From contig BAXE01000001.1 of NCBI GenBank assembly GCA_001310415.1, forward strand, positions 372,001 through 436,000: 64,000 bases of DNA, written 5' to 3'. Under the pieces are notes generated by a model that had not been told where the DNA came from, searched no databases, and saw nothing but the letters and a program-made list of their open reading frames with translations. Positions within the stretch are counted from its first letter, which is position 1, and every line of letters begins with the position of its first letter. This DNA comes from Enterovibrio sp. JCM 19048. Lineage in GTDB: Bacteria > Pseudomonadota > Gammaproteobacteria > Enterobacterales > Vibrionaceae. Of the stretch, positions 9,690-16,670 are shown piece by piece. A program made the translations under genes and the position numbers.

Positions 9690-9821
9690 AATGCTAGATC
9701 AGAAAAGGGAGAATACGATGGTTACTTTCACAACGTCACTGAAAGATGGTAGTGTCAGAGCGGCGATGTATTGTGGGAGCAACCAATCCAGTTGAGACTT
9801 ATCTTGAAGCCGACAAAGTGA
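9690..9821 (+). repeat. Right copy of island-flanking direct repeat, 3' gene remnant
   Basis: Bases 9699-9747 match 4361-4409 (47 of 49). The shared frame reads SEKGEYDGYFHNV, then TERW, a TAG at about 9750, and CQSGDVLWEQPIQLRLILKP to a TGA at 9819-9821. This copy has the longer, better-looking 3' end but lacks the 5' part, so it is a gene tail. It lies 27 bases after the HEPN stop, at the right edge of the island. Confidence 0.6.
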
Positions 9822-9849
9822 AACCATTGACAGCTGTTTTGAAAACCAA

Positions 9850-9881
9850 AACAAAAAGCCTGCTCGAAAGCAGGCTTTTTT
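9850..9881. terminator. Rho-independent terminator beside tRNA-Val
   Basis: AAAAAGCCTGCT / AGCAGGCTTTTTT with a CGAA loop, T-run on the plus strand and A-run on the left. It can end the minus-strand tRNA transcript and incoming plus-strand transcription. An almost identical hairpin recurs at 11106-11134 in front of the second tRNA-Val(UAC). Confidence 0.75.
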
Positions 9882-9895
9882 GTTTCTTACGAAAG

Positions 9896-9971
9896 TGGTG
9901 GGCGATACCGGGCTCGAACCAGTGACCCCCTCCTTGTAAGGGAGGTGCTCTCCCAACTGAGCTAATCGCCC
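9896..9971 (-). tRNA. tRNA-Val(UAC), copy 1
   Basis: A 76-base cloverleaf with encoded CCA. Acceptor GGGCGAT / ATCGCCC, D-arm AGCTCAGTTGGGAGAGC, anticodon stem CTCCC / GGGAG with loop TTACAAG-type (anticodon TAC), T-arm with GTTCGAG. Same body as E. coli tRNA-Val(UAC). Last gene of a minus-strand array that starts near 11857. Confidence 0.95.
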
Positions 9972-10008
9972 GAATAAACGCTATTGGGATAGTGCGTTTA
10001 TTGGAATT

Positions 10009-10058
10009 TGGTGGGTCTAGGCAGACTCGAACTGCCGACCCCTACCATGTCAAGGGTA
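10009..10058 (-). pseudogene. 3' half of a tRNA-Val(GAC) gene
   Basis: From the encoded CCA at 10009 the sequence matches the tRNA-Val(GAC) at 11263 through the acceptor strand (TAGACCC), T-arm and anticodon loop (TTGACAT). After about 10058 the homology stops and no D-arm or 5' acceptor strand follows. The break lies at the 5' side of the anticodon stem. The remaining 3' stem strand GGTAG complements CTACC in the orphan 5' half at 11817-11857, but the acceptor strands of the two halves do not pair. It is therefore a truncated tRNA remnant next to inserted DNA. Confidence 0.75.
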
Positions 10059-10322
10059 TGTGTCGTGCTTGTAACTCTTTGATTATATGGGGTTATGTGT
10101 AAATATGTATACACTGTTCATGTCGCAACACTACTATTTTTTGGCAACCGAATAAAGCAATAAGAAGTGATTTTTGATTCAAAACTGAAGAACAATATAG
10201 GTGCAAGTGCATTGATACATGAGTTTTGGAATGATCGTGTCTCATTTTAATAGTAAGATGCGATTTTGTATCATACTGAAAAATATTAATAAATTTTGTA
10301 GTTCGGCTGTCGGAGAATTTTA

Positions 10323-11050
10323 TTGCGTTGGAATGTAGGTCAAACGGTAACCAGGATTAAGAGACAATCAAATGTAGATGTTGATGTCATTGACTTAGTT
10401 GCTTCGTCACTTGTCAAGAAGTTTAGGCTAGTGACTTATCATCGGATGCAGGCTGAAGAATGTCTATATAAGGATTTTTCAGACGGTGACTTCAAAGCGG
10501 TTCACCTTTCATCAAGTTATCTAGTGCATTCGCAACGTTTACCAACACACCACAGGAAACCATTGTTAAAGCGCATTCAAATGTATTTGAATGCGAGGCT
10601 CATATTGAAGCATTTGCGCATCAATTGCATTCTATCGCTGATAATATTGCTATGTTTATTTACTTGGCATTCCCTGACTTGCGTGAAGTCATTCCGCGAA
10701 AGAGCCAAGTGACTCTATTTAGATTGTCAGATATGGTTAGTGACCCGTTGAGCGCGGAGTTAAAATCACTTTTTGAAATGAAAGAATACAAATATTTGAG
10801 TGCATATGTAAATCAAAGCAAACATCAGTCACTTGTTAAAAGAAACTTTAGTTGTAAATTTGATGTTTCTTTTGAAGAGCATCCTAATCAAATTCAATTT
10901 GACCAGTTTGAGTACAAAGGAAGTTTTTATCCTCAACTAGAAGCTTTCAGATTTACAAAAGAATATGGAAGCATCATATTAAGGAAATATATTTTAATAG
11001 GTTTGAGTATATGCGAGTTGCTCGAGAATGGTCATAGTTGTCAGCATTAG
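10323..11050 (+). CDS. HEPN-like hypothetical protein inside the tRNA array (frame break)
   Basis: About 242 residues. The start is uncertain (TTG at 10323, no good ribosome site). The N-terminal frame runs to about 10525 (YHRMQAEECLYKDF, GDFKAVHLSSSY). One missing base near CTAGTG leads into AFATFTNTPQETIVKAHSNV and FECEAHIEAFAHQLHSIADN, then AYVNQSKHQSLV and QFEYKGSFYPQLEAF to the TAG at 11048. The HxLHSIADN helix plus NxSKHxSLV is a pattern I associate with Cthe_2314-type HEPN-like proteins; this is a recollection of motifs, not a search. It lies on the plus strand, opposite to the tRNAs, in DNA inserted between a 3' half-tRNA and the next tRNA terminator. Bases 10060-10322 upstream are AT-rich with no gene. 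Confidence 0.5.
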
Positions 11051-11105
11051 GTATTGAACATAGGTGAAGCGCCGAAAAGTCCGACGGTGCTGCACACTTA
11101 CTAAC

Positions 11106-11134
11106 GAAAAAAGCCTGCTCGAAAGCAGGCTTTT
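11106..11134. terminator. Rho-independent terminator beside tRNA-Val copy 2
   Basis: AAAAAGCCTGCT / AGCAGGCTTTT with a CGAA loop, nearly identical to the hairpin at 9850-9881. It marks the right end of the DNA inserted in the tRNA array. Confidence 0.7.
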
Positions 11135-11138
11135 GAAG

Positions 11139-11214
11139 TGGTGGGCGATACCGGGCTCGAACCAGTGACCCCCTCCTTGTAAGGGAGGTGCTCTCCCAAC
11201 TGAGCTAATCGCCC
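11139..11214 (-). tRNA. tRNA-Val(UAC), copy 2
   Basis: Identical over all 76 bases, by eye, to the copy at 9896-9971, including the encoded CCA and the TAC anticodon. The spacer to the next tRNA differs from that of copy 1 in both length and sequence, so the pair is an older array duplication and not the product of the insertion itself. Confidence 0.95.
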
Positions 11215-11262
11215 AAATAAATGCTTGGGAATCCCTGAAAGGGTAGTGCATTTATCGGAATT

Positions 11263-11339
11263 TGGTGGGTCTAGGCAGACTCGAACTGCCGACCTTTGCC
11301 ATGTCAAGGCAACACTCTAACCAACTGAGCTATAGACCC
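11263..11339 (-). tRNA. tRNA-Val(GAC), acceptor GGGTCTA
   Basis: A 77-base cloverleaf: acceptor GGGTCTA / TAGACCC, D-arm AGCTCAGTTGGTTAGAG, anticodon stem TTGCC / GGCAA with loop TTGACAT, T-arm GGCAG / CTGCC, encoded CCA. With T at position 33 the anticodon is GAC (valine, as in E. coli valV/valW), not GTC (aspartate). Confidence 0.93.
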
Positions 11340-11363
11340 AAATCATTATTTATCAATAAGTTA

Positions 11364-11440
11364 TGGTACACCCGAATGGATTCGAACCATCGACCTCGTC
11401 CATGTCAAGGACGCGCTCTAACCAACTGAGCTACGGGTGT
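11364..11440 (-). tRNA. tRNA-Val(GAC), acceptor ACACCCG
   Basis: A 77-base cloverleaf with acceptor ACACCCG / CGGGTGT, anticodon stem CGTCC / GGACG, loop TTGACAT (GAC), T-arm around GTTCGAA, encoded CCA. The first base pair is A-T, unusual among its neighbours, and the body differs from the other three GAC copies. The genes to either side are also valine tRNAs. Confidence 0.9.
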
Positions 11441-11441
11441 A

Positions 11442-11518
11442 TGGTGCGTCTAGGCAGACTCGAACTGCCGACCTCCACGATGTCAACGTGGCGCTCTAAC
11501 CAACTGAGCTATAGGCGC
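11442..11518 (-). tRNA. tRNA-Val(GAC), acceptor GCGCCTA with one mismatch
   Basis: A 77-base cloverleaf with anticodon stem CCACG / CGTGG, loop TTGACAT, T-arm as in its neighbours, encoded CCA. The acceptor is GCGCCTA against TAGACGC, leaving a C4-A69 mismatch where the other copies pair. It may be a base error, a degrading copy or a tolerated mismatch. Confidence 0.85.
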
Positions 11519-11519
11519 T

Positions 11520-11596
11520 TGGTGCGTCTGGGCAGACTCGAACTGCCGACTTCCACCATGTCAAGGTGACACTCTAACCAACTGAGTTACAGACGC
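11520..11596 (-). tRNA. tRNA-Val(GAC), acceptor GCGTCTG
   Basis: A 77-base cloverleaf: acceptor GCGTCTG / CAGACGC, anticodon stem TCACC / GGTGG, loop TTGACAT, encoded CCA. Position 10 region reads AACTCAG instead of AGCTCAG. Only one base separates it from the previous tRNA, so processing of a shared precursor is expected. Confidence 0.9.
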
Positions 11597-11604
11597 TTTT
11601 TTAT

Positions 11605-11765
11605 TTGTCGACACAAAAAAGTGTCGACGTCGACAAAACATTGTGTCGACGGGTGCTAATCAATAGAAAAAATCACAGCAAAAATGGAGTGTCATTTTTT
11701 GTCGACGGCTTTCAGCCAAAGTGTACCATTCCTTCGTCGACACTAAAAGTGTCGATGGTGTCGCT
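11605..11765. repeat. Cluster of GTCGAC-based hairpins between tRNA-Val genes
   Basis: Three inverted pairs share the SalI-like core. GTCGACAC at 11607-11614 pairs with GTGTCGAC at 11621-11628 over an AAAAAA loop. GTCGACA at 11629-11635 pairs with TGTCGAC at 11644-11650. GTCGACAC at 11736-11743 pairs with GTGTCGA at 11749-11755 over TAAAA. A further GTCGAC lies at 11701-11706 and a degenerate GTGTCG at 11758-11763. No coding is evident, and the block fills the gap between a complete tRNA and an orphan 5' half-tRNA. It could be a recombinase or replication-protein binding array, or the end of a lost mobile element; the function is unknown. Confidence 0.7.
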
Positions 11766-11816
11766 GATTGTTATGAACTACACTTATAATTCAGTAACTT
11801 AATCGTTACGCCACAC

Positions 11817-11857
11817 CCATGTCAAGGTAGTACTCTAACCAACTGAGCTACAGACGC
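11817..11857 (-). pseudogene. 5' half of a tRNA-Val(GAC) gene
   Basis: Reads GCGTCTG acceptor strand, AGCTCAGTTGGTTAGAG D-arm, stem CTACC and loop TTGACAT, then GG before homology ends at about 11817. No T-arm, 3' acceptor strand or CCA follows; the GTCGAC hairpin block does. Truncation occurs just 3' of the anticodon loop, the mirror image of the 3' half at 10009-10058. The tract 11858-12025 has no further feature. Confidence 0.75.
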
Positions 11858-12025
11858 ATTTTGCACTGTTGTTCAGCACCGCTTCCTTGAAAGCGGGGTG
11901 AATATTAGCGAGTAGGGCGGGAGGGCGCAAGCGTAAAAAGGGACTTTTTTGCGTGAGAATGCGCGTTTGCTGCTTTGGTGCACAACTTGGCGTTTCTTGC
12001 ACCATTGTTTTTGTTTTTGAACGAG

Positions 12026-13024
12026 TTAATTACCGACCTGAATGTTGCATCTCTGGAAAAGACGTTGCCAGTATTGGACATGGTCTTTGGTTGCATTTTG
12101 GAACGCTTGATAGTGTTTGCCTGCGAAATAGGCGTTTCTGTACTCCTTGAGGAGAGGATGTTCGGGTAACTTCTCGTTCAATTGTAATAATGCTGGCTGG
12201 GCATCCAGGTACAGGCTGTTGATCTTTGAAAGATACGGTTGTACTTCGCCGACAAAAAACTTGTCGAAAACATTCCTTATATAGTTGAGTCGGGTAGGGT
12301 CTCGGTTGGCTCCGCATACAATTAAAGCATCATCTCGATACAGTTGACGTGTAGTCGCTGTCAACCAACGGGTGCTTTCATCCATGGAGTAAAAAACGTT
12401 GCCCAGATAGCGCTGTTTCTCCAGCGGCTCCTGAAGGGTAACGATATCCGTTGAATCTTCTGAAAGATTGGCATATCCCGTTAGCGCAACCAGTGCATCA
12501 CTGTGCGGGAATGGTTCTCCGGGCAAAATCAAGGAACTTGAGGAAGGCGTCAGTTGCTTACGCCATGCGTCGGAGGTTGAAAGGGTATTCCAGTATACGG
12601 TTGGAAGTTGTTCGCGTTTTTGTTGATACGCGGATTCAAGCTGGGCTTTCAGACTTTCTGTTTCGACCTGGTTTAAGCATTTTTCGAGTGTGCTGAGCAG
12701 CGTTATTTCGTATTGAAGCTGGCGAAAGCCATCCTGCACTTTACCTAGAATCGAATTACGATCTGCAATCAGTTGGAATAAGCCGCAGGCTCGTAACTCG
12801 TAGGCATCCAGTAACCCCATACGAACATCTTCAACCGGCAGTGCCAAGTCTCTTTTACGGGGAAGCTCGATGTATGAAGGGGCTTTGAGCGGGAGAGGCT
12901 CTGTGTCGAGCACACTGGCCAGGCGTGATTGATAATTTTCGAATTGTGCGCGCGCCTTATCATTCTCCAGACAGCCGGAGAGCATGAAAGCAATACAGAT
13001 AACCCACAAAATTCGGATAGTCAT
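12026..13024 (-). CDS. DUF3080-type lipoprotein
   Basis: About 332 residues from the ATG at 13024 (an in-frame ATG at 13045 also exists). A lipoprotein signal sequence is visible: MTIRILWVICIAFMLSGC, with the lipobox cysteine followed by LEND, suggesting outer-membrane sorting. The rest is a helical periplasmic domain with LPRKRDLALPVEDVRMGLLD, ELRACGLFQLIADRNS and GNVFYSMDESTRWLTATTR, patterns I recall from DUF3080 proteins of vibrios. The function is unknown. The gene stands alone, downstream of and on the same strand as norM, and is intact. Confidence 0.6.
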   Translation of the reverse strand: MTIRILWVICIAFMLSGCLENDKARAQFENYQSRLASVLDTEPLPLKAPSYIELPRKRDLALPVEDVRMGLLDAYELRACGLFQLIADRNSILGKVQDGFRQLQYEITLLSTLEKCLNQVETESLKAQLESAYQQKREQLPTVYWNTLSTSDAWRKQLTPSSSSLILPGEPFPHSDALVALTGYANLSEDSTDIVTLQEPLEKQRYLGNVFYSMDESTRWLTATTRQLYRDDALIVCGANRDPTRLNYIRNVFDKFFVGEVQPYLSKINSLYLDAQPALLQLNEKLPEHPLLKEYRNAYFAGKHYQAFQNATKDHVQYWQRLFQRCNIQVGN

Positions 13025-13105
13025 ACTTTGATTGATGAGCGCCATATATGTAGACGATACGAAGTATAAGGCAGGAGCGATCGTATTGGGTTGTGCAGAA
13101 AAGAA

Positions 13106-13127
13106 AATCCCGGACTAGGCCGGGATT
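13106..13127 (-). terminator. Terminator of norM
   Basis: On the minus strand AATCCCGG / CCGGGATT with a CCTAGT loop, followed by TTCTTTTC. It lies 10 bases beyond the norM stop. Confidence 0.75.
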
Positions 13128-13136
13128 GGGGAGGTG

Positions 13137-14570
13137 TTACTTCTCAGCCATTGCAAGCTGGAATTCATCAGATTGTTTGCGTATCCAGTGGAGACGCTGA
13201 CCCAGCATCACGCCGCTGAACTTAGGCCGATAATGATACCAATCCAGAAACCGTAAGCGCCCATTGGTTCAACAATCCAGTCTGTCATGCCCAGGATGTA
13301 GCCGATTGGCACACCCAGAATCCAGTACGCAATGAAAGTACGCTCGAAGATTGCACGCATGTCTTTGTAACCACGAAGCGCACCGGCTGCGACAACCTGA
13401 ATCGCATCGGTACATTGGTAAACAGCAGCCAGCAGCATGAGGTTGGCGGCAATCGCAACCACTTCTGGGTTACTGTTGTACAGATGAATGATGGGTTCGC
13501 GGAAAACAACAGTCAGCGCCGCGGTGATCACCGCCGTGCCAAGGCCAATCAAAATGCCAAGTTTTGCTGCGCGTGCTGCACCTTCCGTCGATTTTTCGCC
13601 CAGCTGATGGCTGACACGGATGCTTACCGCGGTACCCAAACTCATTGGCAGCATGAAAATCATCGAAGAGAAGTTAATGGCGATTTGGTGTGCAGCCACC
13701 ACGGTCGAACCCAGTGGCGCAATCAAAAAGTGCAATCACCGCAAAAAGCGTCACTTCAAAGAAGATCGCGGCTGCAACCGGAAAACCCATCTTGAACAGG
13801 CGCTTCAGCGCTGAAAAGTCGGGCGCACCAAAGTTCTGGAAAGCGCCGACCTTGCTCAGACGTTTATTTATCTTGATGTAGATAAACATGGCGATAAGCA
13901 TCAGCCAGTACACCATGGTGGTTGCAACGCCACAACCGACCGCTCCCAGTTCAGGTGCGCCAAATTTACCGTAAACAAAAATCCAGTTCAGCGGCACGTT
14001 GGCGGCGAGGCCAATAAAGCCAATCACCATGGCTGGAATGGTCAGCGACATACCTTCAGCAAGGTTACGCAAGACCTGGAACAGCAAAAATGCAGGAACG
14101 GCAAGAATAACGGCATAGAGGTAACCGATTGTTTTCTCGGCCAAAGCCGGTTCCACTTCCATATAATTGACGATATAGCCTGCATTGTAGAGAACCAGCG
14201 CGATCGGCACAGAAAGCAGCAGCGCCATATAGATGCCTTGCTGAACTTGGAACGGGATTTTTGCACTGCGTCCAGAGCCATTGAGCTGTGCAATGATAGG
14301 CACCATCGCCAGCAAAATGCCGATACCGAACAGAATGGAAGGCAGCCAGACGCTGGTTGCAACGGCTACAGCGGCCATGTCAGTGGCACTGACACCACCA
14401 GCCATCACAGTATCTACAAAACCCATCGAAGTTTGCGCCAGTTGCGCAATAAAAACGGGAATGCCTAACTTGATGATGGATTTAGCTTCTAGCGATAGTT
14501 TTGCACCTATGACTCCGAAAAAGAAAAGGGGAAAAACGGCCAAATCGAACCTAAACCTCGCTTGATTCAA
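13137..14570 (-). CDS. norM: NorM-type MATE multidrug efflux pump (two frame breaks)
   Basis: Inner-membrane MATE transporter exporting cationic drugs in exchange for Na+ or H+. Recognisable from [49 protein letters not shown] and [15 protein letters not shown], with twelve hydrophobic segments. Two breaks: near 13729 a four-A run appears as five ([20 protein letters not shown] is restored by removing one base). Near 13214 one G is missing, after which the frame continues [17 protein letters not shown] to TAA at 13137. The TTG at 14570 gives about 477 residues, some 20 longer than relatives; the true start probably lies about 60 bases further in, but no clear start codon is there. Divergent from ribE. 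Confidence 0.9.
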
Positions 14571-14704
14571 GGTTGATAGATTTGGTTATAAAAGGACGCT
14601 GTATTATACGTTTGCAAACCAAAGCGACAATCGATACTTTTGGAAAATACGCTATATCCAGTTATTCGTTTGCCTCAGTATTCATACTGCCAACAGGAAT
14701 TTTC

Positions 14705-15315
14705 ATGTTTACAGGAATTGTTCAGACTACTGCAGAAGTTGTCTCTATCGTTAAAAAAGCCCAGTTTCAAAGCCACGGCGTGAAGTTCAGCCAGAATTGC
14801 TGCTAGGCCTGAAAATAGGCGCCTCCGTGGCACATAACGGATGTTGCCTCACCGTCACCCGCATTGAAGGCGATATTGTGTGGTTCGATTTAATGCAAGC
14901 CACTTTAGCCCTGACTAACCTGGGTGGCTTGAATGAGGGCGACAGCGTAAACCTTGAAAGGGCAGCGAAGTTTGGGGATGAAATCGGTGGTCATGCAATG
15001 TCGGGCCATATCATGTGTACCGCAACCGTGGTGGACATTATTGAAACGGAAAACAACCGACAAGTTTGGTTTGCTTTGCCGCAGGGCATTAATAAATATG
15101 TCTTTGACAAAGGTTACATCGGCATTGATGGGATCAGTTTGACGATTGGCGATGTGAAGCAAGAGCAATTTTGTGTCAACCTCATACCCGAAACCTTAAA
15201 CCGCACCAACATGGGTTGGAGAAAGGTTGGTGATATCGTCAATATTGAGGTCGATCCGCAAACTCAAGCCGTTGTGGATACAGTAGAAAGGGTTCTGGCT
15301 AAGCGGCAGGGATAA
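14705..15315 (+). CDS. ribE: Riboflavin synthase alpha subunit (frame break)
   Basis: Dismutates two 6,7-dimethyl-8-ribityllumazine molecules into riboflavin; cytoplasmic homotrimer made of two lumazine-binding repeats. The N-terminus [12 protein letters not shown] is diagnostic. Repeat 1 includes [16 protein letters not shown], and repeat 2 includes [18 protein letters not shown] and [19 protein letters not shown] ribosome site AGGA precedes the ATG at 14705. At about 14789 AAGTTCAG should be AAGTTTCAG; one T restores [18 protein letters not shown]. Riboflavin synthase is essential in most bacteria, so this break is best read as a sequence error. It is followed by a terminator at 15321. Confidence 0.92.
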
Positions 15316-15320
15316 ATAAA

Positions 15321-15348
15321 AAAGCCAGCTTTGGGCTGGCTTCCTTTT
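15321..15348. terminator. Terminator after ribE
   Basis: AAGCCAGC / GCTGGCTT with a TTTGG loop, then CCTTTT; an A-run on the left gives partial activity for the opposite strand. It lies between the convergent ribE and CPXCG-protein genes. Confidence 0.75.
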
Positions 15349-15393
15349 ACCGGAATTTCGGTTTAAAAGCGGGATGATTCACCGCACCGTCAC

Positions 15394-15597
15394 TTAAAAA
15401 ATTTGCTCGTCGTCTGCGTCTACAAACAGGGTAATCGTTTTGTGTTGCGTATCAATTTGTAGGTTTAAATGGATCGCATTACAACAGGCCGGACAATCAT
15501 CATAAAATTCTTGATCACCGCCGCTGGTATCCAGTGTGATACGAATTCGGTGTCCACAATGAGGGCAGTCGATCCCTCTTTCTGTAAAGTTTTGCAT
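15394..15597 (-). CDS. Small CPXCG-type cysteine-rich protein
   Basis: A 67-residue protein. The ATG at 15597 has AGGGAG eight bases upstream; the TTG two codons earlier is less likely. It starts MQNFTERGIDCPHCGHRIRI and has a second pair CPACCNAIHLNLQID. CPxCG followed by CPxC suggests a single zinc-ribbon fold (Pfam Cys_rich_CPXG). Such proteins are common and of unknown function. Intact, monocistronic, convergent with ribE. No gene is seen in 15598-15880. Confidence 0.75.
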   Translation of the reverse strand: MQNFTERGIDCPHCGHRIRITLDTSGGDQEFYDDCPACCNAIHLNLQIDTQHKTITLFVDADDEQIF

Positions 15598-15882
15598 GTT
15601 CAACTCCCTATATGAACTGCGGGCCCAACTACACGGCGATGCAAGAAAGATAGCTGTTTCTTAGACCGTCCATGTGTTCCCATTCTAAGAACCGCCAAAG
15701 GTTTGCTCAGTGAAATAAGACCAAACTATGACCTTCAGCATGATTTTGTTAGTGAATTTCGAAGCTATGTATATTTATGTGTCGAAACATAAATGTACTT
15801 AGGTGAATTACGAAAGAAGGTTCGGAAAGGAGTACTTCAGTTTTTAAAGCTGTGAGCGGCTGAGCGAAGAAAAATGTAAAGA

Positions 15883-15909
15883 CTGGGCAAGTTTCGTTCA
15901 CTTGCCCAG
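15883..15909 (-). terminator. Terminator of hxpB
   Basis: Ten-base perfect stem CTGGGCAAGT / ACTTGCCCAG with a seven-base loop. On the minus strand it is followed by CTTTACATTTTT. It lies 12 bases past the hxpB stop. The 285 bases to its left (15598-15882) contain no gene. Confidence 0.8.
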
Positions 15910-15920
15910 AATGGTGCGCA

Positions 15921-16571
15921 TTATTCGCCCAACATTGATGGTCTTAATTCGTTAAGCGATTGAAGTTTTACGTCACTGATCACCCAGCGAGCCTGATTGG
16001 CGACTGAATGCTCAGGAACGATCACTGTGCGCATTTGGGCAGATTTCGCAGCAAGGAGACCGGCAAAAGAATCTTCAAAGGCGATGCAGTTCTGTGGAGG
16101 CACGCCCAGGCTTTCTGCTGCGTTCAAATACACTTCAGGATGCGGCTTGCCATATTTGAGGTGCTCTGCTGAATGACATTGCTCAAACCAAGCTTCGAGA
16201 TCCAACGCTTTAAGTGTGGCGTTGATGAGTTTTAGCGGGGAAGAAGAGGCGAGCGCGATACGCAGGTTGGCGGCTTTGCACAACTCCAGTGCATGCATTA
16301 CCCCCGGCATCATCGGCTTATGAATGCCAACCAACTCAATCACTTTATCCAGGATCATGTCGCACACTTCGTCGCAGCTTGGGCCTTCCCAGCCTTGGGT
16401 TTTGTAGTAATGCTTGACGATCTGGTCAATGCGGATGCCTGTGGTGTCGATGGTGTCCTGACGGGTGACGTGAAGTCCCAAATCATTGAGCACTGCCAGT
16501 TGGGCATCTTGCCAAAACGGCTCTGAGTCGACCAACAGGCCGTCCATATCAAAAATCGCAGCTTGGATCAT
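15921..16571 (-). CDS. hxpB: HAD-family sugar phosphatase HxpB (YniC)
   Basis: A 216-residue intact protein. It hydrolyses hexose phosphates such as 2-deoxyglucose-6-phosphate in the cytoplasm. HAD motif I is FDMDGLLVDSEP at residues 7-18 (nucleophile D8). Motif II is LASSSPLKL near 108, the motif III lysine lies in KYGKPHPEVYLNAA near 144, and motif IV is AFEDSFAGLLAAK near 170. The cap domain covers residues 20-85. In E. coli the orthologue yniC lies next to yniA, as here. Start ATG 16571. Confidence 0.9.
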   Translation of the reverse strand: MIQAAIFDMDGLLVDSEPFWQDAQLAVLNDLGLHVTRQDTIDTTGIRIDQIVKHYYKTQGWEGPSCDEVCDMILDKVIELVGIHKPMMPGVMHALELCKAANLRIALASSSPLKLINATLKALDLEAWFEQCHSAEHLKYGKPHPEVYLNAAESLGVPPQNCIAFEDSFAGLLAAKSAQMRTVIVPEHSVANQARWVISDVKLQSLNELRPSMLGE

Positions 16572-16618
16572 AGTGAAGGGTTTTCCTAAAACGAATGTCG
16601 AATAATGCGCAAAAAGAA

Positions 16619-16636
16619 AGGCGCTGATTGGCGCCT
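16619..16636 (-). terminator. Terminator of the fructosamine-kinase-like gene
   Basis: AGGCGC / GCGCCT stem, on the minus strand followed by TTCTTTTT; it lies 35 bases past the stop of the kinase gene and upstream of hxpB. Confidence 0.65.
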
Positions 16637-16670
16637 ATTCTGAAGAAATTGTATTTGACCGTAAACCGCT

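Noticed and set aside
4125-9752. Amber suppression or stop-codon recoding in the island
   Set aside because: Both TAA and TAG occur, only in genes that are also frame-broken, and core genes end normally at TAG and TAA. Simple decay is the more economical reading.
11363-11569. Open frame with repeated RLGRLELPTSTMS-type peptide across the tRNA array
   Set aside because: It is the antisense translation of consecutive tRNA-Val genes, a well-known artefact; the minus-strand frames at 9699-9956 and 10994-11307 are the same kind.
11263-11596. tRNA-Asp(GTC) identity for the loop containing TTGACAT
   Set aside because: With T at position 33 the anticodon is positions 34-36, GAC (valine). The body also matches tRNA-Val(GAC), not tRNA-Asp.
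11605-11765. Integron attC sites or a CRISPR array
   Set aside because: There are no R/L boxes of attC type, no integrase, and no regularly spaced repeats with unique spacers; the repeats are short palindromes at irregular spacing.
13415-14565. Plus-strand frames across norM
   Set aside because: Antisense to a clear MATE transporter; no start signals or homologous features.
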